NCBI GenBank assembly: GCA_963809205.1
Contig: CAWEIS010000005.1
Location: forward strand, 22,416 to 86,415
DNA length: 64,000 bases
Direction: 5' to 3'
DNA from: DATLLN01 sp963809205
GTDB lineage: Bacteria; Actinomycetota; Thermoleophilia; Gaiellales; JAICJC01
The notes beneath the pieces are model-generated. The model did not search any database. It saw nothing but the letters and a program-made list of their open reading frames with translations, and was not told the origin of the DNA. The stretch's first letter is position 1, and each line of letters opens with the position of its first letter. This document shows positions 42,865-53,986 of this stretch, in pieces. The translations under genes and the position numbers were made by a program.

Positions 42865-44209
42865 CGGCCACCCACCCAGGCGTCGTGTTGCCCTTGCTGG
42901 GCCCATGGCCGCTCGGCATCGCCACCGAGCTGCCGGCAACCGGCGTGGCGCTCGCCCAGGGCTCCGCCTCGTCGACCGGCTCGGGATCCGGGAGCAGCGG
43001 CGGCGCGCACTGCGCCGCCCCGATCGCCTCGACGACCTCGCCCAGCGCCCGGAAGCTGTGGCCGCTGACCAGCGCGTCGCAGTACGGCATCGCGGCGACC
43101 ATGCCGCCGGCGCGCACGCGAAACGACCGCGCGCTGACCCGCGGGTTCACCCAGACGATGCGGTGCGCCAGCCGGGCCAGCCGCTCCATCTCCTGGCCGA
43201 CCAGCGTCGGCTCGCCGCGCTCCCAGCCGTCGGACAGGATGACGACCACCGCTCCGCGCGCCATGCCTCGCCGGCCGTGTCGGTCGTTGAACTCCTTCAG
43301 CGCGTCGCCGATCCGCGTGCCGCTCGACCAGTCCGGCGCGGTCGCCGCCGCCCGCTGCATCGCCCGCTCGGGGTTGCGCGCGGCCAGCGCGCGCGTCACC
43401 CGCGTCAGCCGCGTGGCGAACACGAATGCCTCCGCGTTCGGCCCGGCGCCCGCGGCGCAGGTCAGGAACTGCAGGTACGCCCGGGTGTACGGCTCCATCG
43501 AGCCGGAGATGTCGCACAGCATCACCAGCCGCCGGGGCACGGAGCGCCGCCGCCGGCGGGCCAGCCGCATGGGCTCCCCGGCGGTGCGCAGGCTCGTCCG
43601 CAGCGTCCTTCGGAGATCGATCCGCCGCCCATGGCGCGCCCGCTCGACCCGTCGCGTGCGCCGCTCGGGCGTGGCCAGCCGCAGGCGCGACATCAGGTCG
43701 TAGAGCTGCGCGAGCTCCTGCGGGTCGAGGCTGTCGAAGCTGCGTCCGGCCAGCCGCTCGTCGCCGCTCGCCAGCGCCAGCGGGATGTCGACCGGCGGCC
43801 GGTCGCCCTCGCCATCCGACGGCGCGGACGACTGCCACATGCCCTGCTCCTGCACGGCGCCTTCGGCCGCGCCGGTCGACGACACCGGCGCCCGCTGGTG
43901 CTCCTCGGCGACCGTCACGTGCTGCTCGTCGGGCTCGAACCGCTCGTCCGGCCGGCCGTCGCCGAACACCTCGCGAAACGCCCGGTCGAAGATCCGCACC
44001 TCTGCCGGGTCGGTGACCAGCACCGAGCGCATCGTCCAGTACAGACGCCGCCGGGATTCCGGGCGGACGATTGCCAGCGCCCGGGCGACGTCGGCCGACC
44101 GCGCGGGCGTCACGGGCAGCCCCGCTTCGTGCAGCCGCCGCGCGAACGCGCCGGCGAGGGCGGGCAGGTCGAGCTCGACCGTCTCGACGCCGAACGCCTG
44201 GTCAGCCAC
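42857..44209 (-). CDS. coxE: VWA-domain protein, CoxE
   Basis: This is a 450-residue protein. The C-terminal von Willebrand A domain has the MIDAS motif LVMLCDISGSMEPYTRAYLQ and a later VVILSDGWERGEP. The N-terminal half is helical with an acidic linker. In cox clusters CoxE works with the AAA+ ATPase CoxD in assembling the Mo-Cu active site. It overlaps coxD by 8 bases, as is usual for this pair. Confidence 0.87.
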   Translation of the reverse strand: MADQAFGVETVELDLPALAGAFARRLHEAGLPVTPARSADVARALAIVRPESRRRLYWTMRSVLVTDPAEVRIFDRAFREVFGDGRPDERFEPDEQHVTVAEEHQRAPVSSTGAAEGAVQEQGMWQSSAPSDGEGDRPPVDIPLALASGDERLAGRSFDSLDPQELAQLYDLMSRLRLATPERRTRRVERARHGRRIDLRRTLRTSLRTAGEPMRLARRRRRSVPRRLVMLCDISGSMEPYTRAYLQFLTCAAGAGPNAEAFVFATRLTRVTRALAARNPERAMQRAAATAPDWSSGTRIGDALKEFNDRHGRRGMARGAVVVILSDGWERGEPTLVGQEMERLARLAHRIVWVNPRVSARSFRVRAGGMVAAMPYCDALVSGHSFRALGEVVEAIGAAQCAPPLLPDPEPVDEAEPWASATPVAGSSVAMPSGHGPSKGNTTPGWVADE

Positions 44210-45125
44210 GGCGCGTCACCAGGTCCTCGAGGCCGGCCTCGCGCACCAGCTCCTGGTCCTCCTCGTACTTGAGCACGGAGCCCAGCGTCCGGCCGGCGAT
44301 CCCCGCGTCCAGCGTCTCGACGCCGAGCAGCTGCAGCGCCGACAGCCAGTCGATCGCCTCGGCGATGCCCGGAGGCTTCTGGACGTCGGTTTCGCGCAGC
44401 CGCGAGACGGCGTCGGCCACCTGCACCGCCAGCGTCGGCGACGAGCCGCGAACCCGCCGGCGGATGATGTCGACGGCGCGCGCCGCGTCCGGATAGTCGA
44501 TCCAGTGGTACAGGCAGCGCCGCTTGACCGCGTCGTGCAGGTCGCGCGTGCGGTTGGACGTCAGCACGATCGCCGGCGGGTGGGTCGCCCGCACCGTCCC
44601 CAGCTCGGGGATCGTCACCGCTGCCTCGGCCAGCAGCTCCAGCAGGAACGCCTCGAAGTCGTCGTCCGCGCGGTCGATCTCGTCGATCAGCAGCACGGCC
44701 GGCCGGGGTCCTGGATGCTCGAGCGCCTGCAGCAGCGGCCGCCGGATCAGGTACTCGGGCCGGAACAGATCGTCCTCGGTGACGGACGATCCGCCCGCGT
44801 CGGCCAGCCGGATGCTGAGCAGCTGGCGCGGGTAGTTCCACTCGTACAGCGCCTCGGCGGCGTCGATGCCCTCGTAGCACTGGAGCCGGATCAGCGGCGT
44901 GTCGAGCACCGCCGCCAGCGCCCGCGCGGCCTCGGTCTTGCCGACCCCGGCCTCGCCCTCAAGCAGCAGCGGCTGGGGCAGGCGGACGCTGAGGAACAGC
45001 GACGTCGCCAGCCCTTCGTCGACCAGGTAGTCCGCACCGGCCAGCCGCACTGCCAGCGTCTCGATGTCGGGGACGAGTGCGCGGACCTCGTCCGCCGCGT
45101 CACCCGTGACGAGCGGCGGCGTCAT
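44202..45125 (-). CDS. coxD: MoxR-type AAA+ ATPase, CoxD
   Basis: This is a 307-residue ATPase with Walker A LEGEAGVGKTEAARALAAV (near residue 65), Walker B PAVLLIDEIDRADDDFEAFL and sensor 1 in AIVLTSNRTRDLHDAVKRRC. CoxD is the ATPase of the pair that inserts sulfur and copper in CO dehydrogenase maturation. Its start lies 26 bases inside the XdhC/CoxI gene and its end overlaps coxE, so the order coxI-coxD-coxE is translationally coupled. Confidence 0.88.
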   Translation of the reverse strand: MTPPLVTGDAADEVRALVPDIETLAVRLAGADYLVDEGLATSLFLSVRLPQPLLLEGEAGVGKTEAARALAAVLDTPLIRLQCYEGIDAAEALYEWNYPRQLLSIRLADAGGSSVTEDDLFRPEYLIRRPLLQALEHPGPRPAVLLIDEIDRADDDFEAFLLELLAEAAVTIPELGTVRATHPPAIVLTSNRTRDLHDAVKRRCLYHWIDYPDAARAVDIIRRRVRGSSPTLAVQVADAVSRLRETDVQKPPGIAEAIDWLSALQLLGVETLDAGIAGRTLGSVLKYEEDQELVREAGLEDLVTRRG

Positions 45126-46059
45126 GCGGCTCCTGCGCCTCGAACCTGGCCTTGCACCCGTCGCAGCAGAAGTAGACGGTCTCGCCGTTGCGCACCGACG
45201 ACGGCGTCGAGGCGACGGCAGCGACGGTCATGCCGCAGATCGGGTCGACGGCCAGCGGCGGCCCCCCGGTCTTCGCCTGCCCAGGCAACGAACGTCCCTG
45301 GGATGCTCCGGCGGGATGCCGGTGTCGCGCGGCGACGATGCCGGCGAGGATCGAGACGCGCCACCTCGCCCGGCGTCCGCGCGCCGATGTCGAGGCCGGC
45401 CGGCACGTCGATCCGGGCCAGCTGCGCGTCCGGCACGCCGTCCGCCCGAAGCTCCGCCAGCACACCGGTGCCGCGCTTGGGCGACGCCACCAGACCGACG
45501 TACGGCAGCGCCGCCTCGAGCCCGAGGCGCAGCGTGTGCAGCTCGTCGCGGCCGTGCGCGGCGACGACCAGCGCCAGGTCGCCGGGGTGGGGGTCGAGGT
45601 GCTCGCCGTCGGCCGCGGCGACCGCGAAGCCGAGCTCGCCGCCGACTCGCACGAGCGCACGAGCGATCGGCGTGTCCCCGACCACCAGCACCCTCGCGGC
45701 CGGCAGCACCGGCTCCAGGAACACCTCGATCGCGCCGCCCGAGAGGCACGGATTCTGTACGGTGACCGAGCCGTCGGCGCCGGTCAGGTCGTCCGCCGTG
45801 CCGCCGTCCTTCTCGTCGAACGGCAGGATCCGCAGCAGCACCGCCTCGCCGGTCTGCATCGACTTCAGGGCGTACGTGCGGACGCTGTGCTCGGTGCACT
45901 CGCCGCCGACGAAGCCCTCCATGGTGCCGTCGCCGAGGACGAGGGCGACGTCGCCGGCCGTGACGCTGGTCGGCCGCTGGGCGCGGACGACGGTGGCCGT
46001 TGCGAACACCACTCCCTGGTCGGCGAGCTCCTGGGCGCGCCGCGACATGGCGGCGCTGA

Positions 46060-46063
<4 letters not shown>
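45100..46063 (-). pseudogene. coxI: XdhC/CoxI maturation protein with a C-terminal YHS domain, frameshifted
   Basis: From ATG 46,063 the frame gives MISAAMSRRAQELADQGVVF, the XdhC_CoxI N-terminal domain (GEAVLLRILPFDEKDGG; a Cys in NPCLSGGAIEVF) and the Rossmann-like XdhC_C domain (VGLVASPKRGTGVLAELRAD). Near 45,350 the frame breaks and continues as VSILAGIVAARHRHPAGASQ. A YHS domain follows (VDPICGMTVAAVAS, then YFCCDGCKARFE). XdhC proteins protect or sulfurate the Mo cofactor. The added YHS metal-binding module is unusual for this family and might handle copper. Length is otherwise complete. Confidence 0.78.
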
Positions 46064-48449
<2,386 letters not shown>

Positions 48450-48450
<1 letters not shown>

Positions 48451-48938
48451 CAGGTGGTCTCCTGTCGTGCTGCGGTCTCGTGCTCGGCCGCCCATCGCAC
48501 CGCAGCCACGATGTTCTTGTACCCGGTGCAGCGGCAGATCGAGCCCGAGATGGCGACGCGTATCTCATGATCGGTCGGATCGGGGTTCTCGTCGAGCAGG
48601 GCCCGCGTGGTCATCAGCATCCCCGGTGTGCAGAAGCCGCACTGGAGGGCATGCGTCTCGTGGAATCCCTGCTGGATCGGATCGAGCTCGCCGTCCCGCT
48701 CGAGCGACTCGACGGTGCGCACCTCGTGCCCGTCGCACATCGCGGCCAGGATGGTGCAGGACTTGACCGGCGTGCCGTCGAGCTGCACGACGCAGGCGCC
48801 GCAGTTCGAGGTGTCGCAGCCCCAGTGGGTGCCCGTCAGGTCGAGCGTCTCGCGGATGAAGTGCACCAGCAGCATGCGCGGCTCGATCTCGCGGGAGACC
48901 AGCTCGCCGTTGACTGTCATCGAGACGTTGATGGTCAT
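48450..48938 (-). CDS. coxS: CO dehydrogenase small subunit (2Fe-2S)
   Basis: This is a 162-residue iron-sulfur protein. The plant-type 2Fe-2S motif is HWGCDTSNCGACVVQLDG with the fourth Cys in VKSCTILA. The second cluster lies in QCGFCTPGMLMTTRALLDEN and ISGSICRCTGYKNIVAAVRW. It passes electrons from the Mo-Cu centre of CoxL to FAD in CoxM. It starts at ATG 48,938, overlapping coxM (ATGA), and ends on the first base of coxL. Confidence 0.92.
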
Positions 48939-49811
48939 GCCTCCTGGCCTTGCGCCCGCGCCGTCGCCCGGCGCAGCGCGCGGTGGGTGAGCACACCTGC
49001 GAGGTGCCGCTTGTAGTCGACCGGGCCACGGCCGTCCGGGGTCGGCGAGCAGTCCTCGGACGCGATCTGCCCGGCCTCCGCGAACAGCTCCTCGCTGGGC
49101 GCCTTGCCGCGGAGCAGCTCCTCGGCCCGGCTCAGGTGGATCGTCGTCAGTCCGACGGCACTGAGCGCGATGCCGGCATCGGCGATCGTGCCGCCGTCCA
49201 GCCAGACCGCGGCCGACGACGCGGCGATCGCCCAGTCGCCCGCGCGCCGTTCGACCTTCTCGTGGGCGCTGCCCGCGCCCGGCCGCAGCGGGATCCGCAC
49301 CTCGGTCAGCATCTCGGCCGCGCCGACGGCGGTCATGTACGGCCCGATGTGGAACGCGTCCATACCAACGATACGGTCGCCACCCGATCCCCGGATCACC
49401 GTCTGTGCCTTGACCGCGGTGCACACGGACGACAGGTCCTCCGCCGCGTCGGCCTGGCACAGCGAGCCGCCGATCGTCCCGCGGTTGCGCACCACGGGAT
49501 CGGCGATCACCTGCTCGGCGTCCCGGAAGACCGGCAGGTGGCGCGCCAGCACGTCGGAGCCCAGCAGGTCGACGTGCCGCGTCAGTGCGCCGATCCGGAT
49601 CTCGCCCGGCTCCTCGCGGATGTAGGACAGCTCGCTCCAGATCGTTGATGTCGATCAGGTGCTCCGGGTTCGCCAGGCGGAGCTTCATCATCGGCAGCAG
49701 GCTGTGGCCGCCGGCGATGATCCGTGCCTCGGGGCCGAGCCGCTCGAGCGACGCGATCGCGCCCTCGACGCTCGTCGCGCGCTCATACTCGAACGCTGCG
49801 GGAGTCTGCAC
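48935..49811 (-). pseudogene. coxM: CO dehydrogenase medium (FAD) subunit, one frameshift
   Basis: The N-terminus MQTPAAFEYERATSVEGAIA and the FAD-binding ARIIAGGHSLLPMMKLRLAN are in one frame to about 49,635. The rest continues in another frame with IRIGALTRHVDLLGSDVLAR, VVRNRGTIGGSLCQADAAED and YKRHLAGVLTHRALRRA. Both diagnostic FAD motifs (AGGHS and TIGGS) are therefore present. The total length is normal, so one missing or extra base explains the break. It is the first enzyme gene, 12 bases after the last gene of the membrane cassette. Confidence 0.88.
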
Positions 49812-49823
49812 CCTGTGCTCCTT

Positions 49824-50453
49824 TCACGACTCGTGCGTGCCGGGTTTCGCGGGGAGCCGCTTGCGGGGCTGCCCGATGTCGTCGCGCTGCTCGTACTGCA
49901 CGGGCGCATCGGCCCCGATCACCGGCGAGCGCGGCAGCTTCTCGGGCCGCGTGTTGCGGACGTCGTGGTACAGCTTGCCGGCCGATGCGCTCGAGTACTG
50001 GGAGTCGCGGAGCGCCGCTCCGGCCGGATTGGCCATCGCGATCGGCGCCTCACGGCCGAGCCGGGCGAGCGTCAGCGTGCCCTTCGTGTACACCTCGCCG
50101 ATCCGCGGCGCGACGATCTCGGTGCTCTCCGGGAAGTTGCGAAGCCCCGCCGCGGCCGCGCCCGGGTACAGGCCGTCGACCAGGCCGACGGCGTCCTCCA
50201 GGCCGGCCTTCTTGACCAGCAGCCCCTCGAGCATGTCGACGCCGGCATCGAGATCAGCGTTGATCGCCTTGACGACCTCGCCGACCGGCGCGGTCTTCTC
50301 GACGATCTCCGTGACGTTCTTGATGGTGGCGTCGAGCCCGGTGGTGATCTTCTGGAGCTCGAAGATGGTCGAGACCAGGTAGTAGACGAGCGCGAGGATG
50401 ATCAGCAGGAAGGCGACGATCATGCCGGTTCCGGGTCCGATTGCGAGTTCCAT
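49824..50453 (-). CDS. Single-pass membrane protein of the cox-linked cassette (gene 5)
   Basis: This is a 209-residue protein with one N-terminal membrane helix (GMIVAFLLIILALVYYLVST) and then a long helical region with heptad-like spacing (ELQKITTGLDATIKNVTEIV), resembling DUF948-type proteins. The C-terminal 80 residues are Pro/Arg-rich and probably disordered. No Cys, heme or quinone motif is visible. It is the largest and last of five similar genes and is followed by coxM after 12 bases. The function is not known. Confidence 0.72.
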   Translation of the reverse strand: MELAIGPGTGMIVAFLLIILALVYYLVSTIFELQKITTGLDATIKNVTEIVEKTAPVGEVVKAINADLDAGVDMLEGLLVKKAGLEDAVGLVDGLYPGAAAAGLRNFPESTEIVAPRIGEVYTKGTLTLARLGREAPIAMANPAGAALRDSQYSSASAGKLYHDVRNTRPEKLPRSPVIGADAPVQYEQRDDIGQPRKRLPAKPGTHES

Positions 50454-50466
50454 GGTCGTCCTCCTC

Positions 50467-50724
50467 TCAGGCGTCGTCGATGATCACGTCGAGCGAGCCG
50501 CCGTAGTTGGCGACTCCGGCAACAGTCTGCGCAACCTGCTCCTTGGTGGTCAGGAGCAGCGGTACGGCGTCCAGATCCTTGGATGCGGCGGCCGAGACGC
50601 GGGTGATCTCGTCGACGCTGGGCGTGATGCTGCGGGCGGCCGTCAGCACGCCGTACAGCAGGTAGATCACGACCGGCAGGACGACCAGCACGAGCAGGGC
50701 GTCGGCGATCCACCAGAGCGTCAC
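50467..50724 (-). CDS. Single-pass membrane protein of the cox-linked cassette (gene 4)
   Basis: This is an 85-residue protein: one N-terminal membrane helix (ADALLVLVVLPVVIYLLYGV), then an amphipathic helix (ARSITPSVDEITRVSAAASK) and an acidic end (VIIDDA). The start overlaps gene 3 (ATGA). It has the same architecture as its neighbours but little direct sequence identity. There is no recognisable family. Confidence 0.7.
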   Translation of the reverse strand: MTLWWIADALLVLVVLPVVIYLLYGVLTAARSITPSVDEITRVSAAASKDLDAVPLLLTTKEQVAQTVAGVANYGGSLDVIIDDA

Positions 50725-50996
50725 TTCGGCCTCCTGTCCGCCACCACGGAGGCCTTGCGGGCGATGCCCGGCAAGGCCCCGAGGATGATCTCGAACTGCG
50801 CGTTGATCGCGTTCACCGACTCCTCGAGCGGGCGCAGGTGCTGCGACTCGACCCCGTCCAGCGCCGACGCCAGCGTCGCCAGGCCGGCCGAGGTGCGCTC
50901 CAGGCTGCGGCGGACGACGATCAGCGCCGCGGCGAGCACGGCCACCACGACCACCGCCAGCAGCACGCTGAGGGCGATCAGCAGGGTCTGGCTCAT
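50721..50996 (-). CDS. Single-pass membrane protein of the cox-linked cassette (gene 3)
   Basis: This is a 91-residue protein with an N-terminal membrane helix (LSVLLAVVVVAVLAAALIVV), a coiled-coil-like helix and the motif LPGIAR at residues 75-80. The same LPGIAR occurs in gene 1, which supports common descent. It overlaps genes 2 and 4 by 4 bases on each side. Confidence 0.7.
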   Translation of the reverse strand: MSQTLLIALSVLLAVVVVAVLAAALIVVRRSLERTSAGLATLASALDGVESQHLRPLEESVNAINAQFEIILGALPGIARKASVVADRRPK

Positions 50997-51283
50997 TGCC
51001 CGTTCTCCCCGAAGCCGTCGGTCAGGGCGTTCATGTAGCCGTCCTGGACGATCGCCTCGTCGATGATCTCGCCCAGCACCGGCGCCGTCGCCTGGAGCTG
51101 CGGGATGTACGCCGTGTTGCCGGCGACCGCGGTGGCGACCACCAGCAGGCCGTCGACGGACTTCTCGATGCTGGTCACGGTGCGGACGAGCACGATCAGC
51201 AGGAACGCGACCACCAGGGCTGCGATCAGGCCAATCCCCAGGGAGATCGCCCAGTAGGTGTGGCTGGAGACGAGCAGCGTCAC
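50993..51283 (-). CDS. Single-pass membrane protein of the cox-linked cassette (gene 2)
   Basis: This is a 96-residue protein starting at GTG 51,283 (GTGA overlap). A membrane helix (LGIGLIAALVVAFLLIVLVR) follows a short exposed N-terminus, and then a helical tail (SIEKSVDGLLVVATAVAGNT) ends DGFGENGQ. It has the same plan as the other four cassette genes. No known family. Confidence 0.7.
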   Translation of the reverse strand: MTLLVSSHTYWAISLGIGLIAALVVAFLLIVLVRTVTSIEKSVDGLLVVATAVAGNTAYIPQLQATAPVLGEIIDEAIVQDGYMNALTDGFGENGQ

Positions 51284-51540
51284 TTGCCCACCGCTACCTT
51301 CCGCAGCGCTCGGGCCGAATGCAGGATGCGCACGCCCGAGTCGTTGATCCGGGCGATCCCGGGCAGCTCGGCGGTCTGATCGCGGACGACGCCCACCGCG
51401 TCGACCGCGTCCCGCGCCTGCCGGTCGATGCGCATCGCGAGCGCGACGATCGTGATCACGATCACCGCTGCGACGCCGACCACGACGACGCCCAGACCGA
51501 TTCCCAGCAGCCACTGCCCGGAGGTGGAGATCAGGAGCAT
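51280..51540 (-). CDS. Single-pass membrane protein of the cox-linked cassette (gene 1)
   Basis: This is an 86-residue protein: a membrane helix (GVVVVGVAAVIVITIVALAM) and a helical tail with RIDRQARDAVDAVGVVRDQT and LPGIAR at residues 59-64. It is the first gene of the five-gene cassette, with GAAGGACG before its ATG. The operon runs from here through coxE with no gap over 13 bases. The function is unknown; anchoring or scaffolding is the simplest idea. Confidence 0.72.
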   Translation of the reverse strand: MLLISTSGQWLLGIGLGVVVVGVAAVIVITIVALAMRIDRQARDAVDAVGVVRDQTAELPGIARINDSGVRILHSARALRKVAVGK

Positions 51541-51590
51541 CTAGACGTCCTTCGTTCGCCGGATGTACGAGGTCGCGATGACCGGAAATC

Positions 51591-51622
51591 ACTATACAGC
51601 GCAAGCACCCTGCGAAACAGGG
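51591..51622 (-). promoter_or_regulatory. Stem-loop and possible -10 box before the membrane cassette
   Basis: On the minus strand CCCTG/CAGGG (51,618-51,622 and 51,608-51,612) can form a short stem with a 5-base loop, 30 bases after the MarR stop. Just below it TATAGT at 51,596-51,591 could be a -10 box for the cassette operon. A -35 element is poor, so both readings (weak terminator, promoter) are tentative. Confidence 0.35.
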
Positions 51623-51651
51623 CGCGCTCCGGGCGAGCGCCGGCGGTCTGT

Positions 51652-52161
51652 TCAGGAGGCGGCCGGAGGGTCCTTGAAGGCGCAGCGCGGGTCGTGGTAC
51701 GCCGCCAGCTGGGAGAGCAGGCCGTACAGCGCGCCGCGCTGATCGGCGTCCAGCGGCACCAGGAGGTCGTCCTCCATCTGCGCGACGATCGCCCGCAGCT
51801 CCCCGAGCTTGTCGCGGCCGGCCACGGTCAGCTTGACGACGTGGCGGCGGCGGTCGTGCGGGTCGCGCTTGCGGATCACGAGCTCCCGCTCCTCGAGCTC
51901 GTCCAGCAGCCGGACGATCAGGCTGCGGTCGTAGCCGAGCGCGTCGGCGATCTGCGCCTGGGTCTCGCGCGGGTCCTCTTCGAGCAGCGCCAGCACGGCG
52001 TAGTGGAACGCGCTCAGCCCGGTGCCTTCGAATGCCTGATGCGACTTGTCCTTGGCCGCGAAGCCGAGCCGCTTGAGCAGGAACGTCGTGCTCGACAGCA
52101 GCTCCTTGGGCGGGCCGGGGAGGTGCGCCGGGGTGGCCGTGTGTGCGTCTGTGAGGTTCAT
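51652..52161 (-). CDS. MarR-family regulator
   Basis: This is a 169-residue winged-helix regulator. The DNA-binding part is ETQAQIADALGYDRSLIVRL followed by the wing RKRDPHDRRRHVVKLTVAG. Helices FHYAVLALLEEDP and the C-terminal MEDDLLVPLDADQRG make the dimer interface. It is divergent from a DHA2 exporter, the classic arrangement of a MarR repressor and its target, with 75 bases between the starts. Confidence 0.88.
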   Translation of the reverse strand: MNLTDAHTATPAHLPGPPKELLSSTTFLLKRLGFAAKDKSHQAFEGTGLSAFHYAVLALLEEDPRETQAQIADALGYDRSLIVRLLDELEERELVIRKRDPHDRRRHVVKLTVAGRDKLGELRAIVAQMEDDLLVPLDADQRGALYGLLSQLAAYHDPRCAFKDPPAAS

Positions 52162-52236
52162 CGATTCGAAGTGTAGCGCATGCGATAGTCGGCATGTGAT
52201 ATCGTGGTCTTCATCAACGATCTAGGAGATCAATAA
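52162..52236. promoter_or_regulatory. Divergent MarR/exporter promoter region with inverted repeats
   Basis: The 75 bases contain CGATA and TATCG arms 12 bases apart, overlapping the arms ATGC and GCAT 8 bases apart within GCATGCGATAGTCGGCAT. Such half-sites are plausible MarR operators. TAGGAGA lies before the exporter ATG at 52,237. Confidence 0.45.
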
Positions 52237-53718
52237 ATGTTGGACTCTTCGATACGACGGTTGGATGACGGGAGGCGCAAGTCGCTTGCGCTTGCCGTGA
52301 TCGTTGCCGCACAGTTCATGGTCGTCCTCGACATCGCCATCGTCAACGTCGCGCTGCCGTCGATCAGGGACGACCTCAACTTCGCCCCGGAGAACCTCCA
52401 GTGGGTGGTCAGCGCGTACGCGATCCTGTTCGGCGGCGCGCTGCTCCTGGGCGGGCGGCTGGCCGACATCTTCGGCCGCCGGCGCCTGTTCATGATCGGC
52501 CTCGCCATCTTCTCCGGGGCATCGCTGCTGTGCGGCGTGTCCTGGTCGGAGGGCTCGCTGATCGGCTTCCGGGCGCTGCAGGGCCTGGGCGGCGCACTGT
52601 TCGCACCCGCGGCACTCTCCATCCTGATGACCACCTTCGCCGAGGGCGCCGAGCGCAACCGCGCGCTGGGCATCTGGGGCGCGGCCTCGGGCAGCGGCGG
52701 CGCCGCCGGCGTGCTGCTGGGCGGCGTTCTGACCTCGTACCTGAGCTGGCCGTGGGTCTTCTTCATCAACGTGCCGGTCGGCCTCGCGGTGATCGCCGTG
52801 GCGCCGGCGGTGCTGCGGGAGAGCCGCGGACAGCATGAGCACCGGCACTTCGACGTGGCCGGCGCGACCTCGGTGACGGCCGGTGTGATGCTGCTGGTGT
52901 ACGCGATGACGCGTGCCACGCAGGACGGCTGGTCGAGCGCCCCGACGCTGGGCCTGCTGGGCGCCTCCGCGGCGCTGCTCGCGACCTTCGTCGCCATCGA
53001 GCTGCGCTCGCCGGCGCCGCTGCTGCCGATGCGGATCTTCCGCCTGCGCTCGCTGTCGGCCGCCAACGCGGTCGCCACCATGGTCGGCGCGGTCGCGTTC
53101 TCGCAGTTCTTCCTGCTGACGCTGTACATGCAGGGAGTGCTCGGCTACAGCGCCGTCGAGACCGGCGTCGGTTTCGCGGCGGTGACGCTCACGATCATCG
53201 TGTTCTCGAACATCGCTCAGCGGCTGGTCACCCGGTACGGCGTGCGCGTCGTGCTGACGACCGGTCTCGGGCTGGACGCCGCAGCGATGGTGCTGTTCAC
53301 CCGGCTGCCGGTCGACGGCGTGTACTTCTGGGATCTGTTCCCCGGGCTCGTCGTCAGCGGCGTCGGCATGGCGCTGTCTTTCGTCCCGATGACGATCGCC
53401 GGCCTGACCGGCGTCCGCCGCGAGGACGCGGGCATCGCGTCCGGCCTGATCAACACCAGCCGCCAGGTGGGCGGCGCGATCGGACTGGCTGCGGTGACCA
53501 CGATCGTGGCCTCGTACACCTCGGCGTCGACCGGCAGCGGCCTGGCGGCCGTCGACGGCGAGCTGGTGAACGGTTTCCAGGCTGGATTCCTGGTGCTGGC
53601 CGGCATGGCCCTGTTGGGCGCCGTGCTCTCCGGCGCCCTGCTCGGCCAGCGGCAGGCCCCCGCTGAGATCGAGCCCCTGACCACTGACAACCGACACGCA
53701 CTCGAGGAGGCCGCATGA
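52237..53718 (+). CDS. MFS transporter, DHA2 (EmrB/QacA, 14-TM) family
   Basis: This is a 493-residue protein with about 14 hydrophobic segments. Motif D1 is FMVVLDIAIVNVALPSIRDD in helix 1, motif A is LLLGGRLADIFGRRRLFM and motif C is GAASGSGGAAGVLLGGVLTS. These are hallmarks of DHA2 proton-driven drug exporters. The start has TAGGAGA upstream. Regulated probably by the divergent MarR. The next small gene overlaps its stop by 4 bases. Confidence 0.9.
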   Translation: MLDSSIRRLDDGRRKSLALAVIVAAQFMVVLDIAIVNVALPSIRDDLNFAPENLQWVVSAYAILFGGALLLGGRLADIFGRRRLFMIGLAIFSGASLLCGVSWSEGSLIGFRALQGLGGALFAPAALSILMTTFAEGAERNRALGIWGAASGSGGAAGVLLGGVLTSYLSWPWVFFINVPVGLAVIAVAPAVLRESRGQHEHRHFDVAGATSVTAGVMLLVYAMTRATQDGWSSAPTLGLLGASAALLATFVAIELRSPAPLLPMRIFRLRSLSAANAVATMVGAVAFSQFFLLTLYMQGVLGYSAVETGVGFAAVTLTIIVFSNIAQRLVTRYGVRVVLTTGLGLDAAAMVLFTRLPVDGVYFWDLFPGLVVSGVGMALSFVPMTIAGLTGVRREDAGIASGLINTSRQVGGAIGLAAVTTIVASYTSASTGSGLAAVDGELVNGFQAGFLVLAGMALLGAVLSGALLGQRQAPAEIEPLTTDNRHALEEAA

Positions 53719-53954
53719 TGACGGTGACCCACCTGCCCGGTACCTCACATCCGGACGAGGAAGCGCTGCTCGGTCACGAGATCGACGATCTGCTGCTCTC
53801 GCTGCGCGGGCTCGTGCTGGTGCGCGACCTGCTGGCAGAGCGCGGCGCGTCACCCGAGGAGATCGACCAGCACAGCCGCGAGGCCGACCGCGTTCGCGCG
53901 CGGCTGACCGCCCTGATCGGGGGCGGCTCGCCGCTCGCGCCCGTCGCGGCCTGA
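53715..53954 (+). CDS. Small helical hypothetical protein coupled to the exporter
   Basis: This is a 79-residue protein, mostly two helices (DDLLLSLRGLVLVRDLLAER and IDQHSREADRVRARLTALIG), starting within the exporter stop (ATGA). No membrane segment or Cys. It may be an accessory of the transporter, but I do not know a family. Confidence 0.65.
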   Translation: MMTVTHLPGTSHPDEEALLGHEIDDLLLSLRGLVLVRDLLAERGASPEEIDQHSREADRVRARLTALIGGGSPLAPVAA

Positions 53955-53960
53955 CGTCCT

Positions 53961-53986
53961 GCGGGGGGCCGGCGCCGGCCCCCCGC
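53961..53986. terminator. Perfect 26-base GC palindrome between convergent genes
   Basis: The 26 bases are fully self-complementary around the centre GGCCGGCGCCGGCC. They fill nearly all the gap between the small exporter-linked gene and the convergent membrane sensor, so they probably terminate both. Confidence 0.65.
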
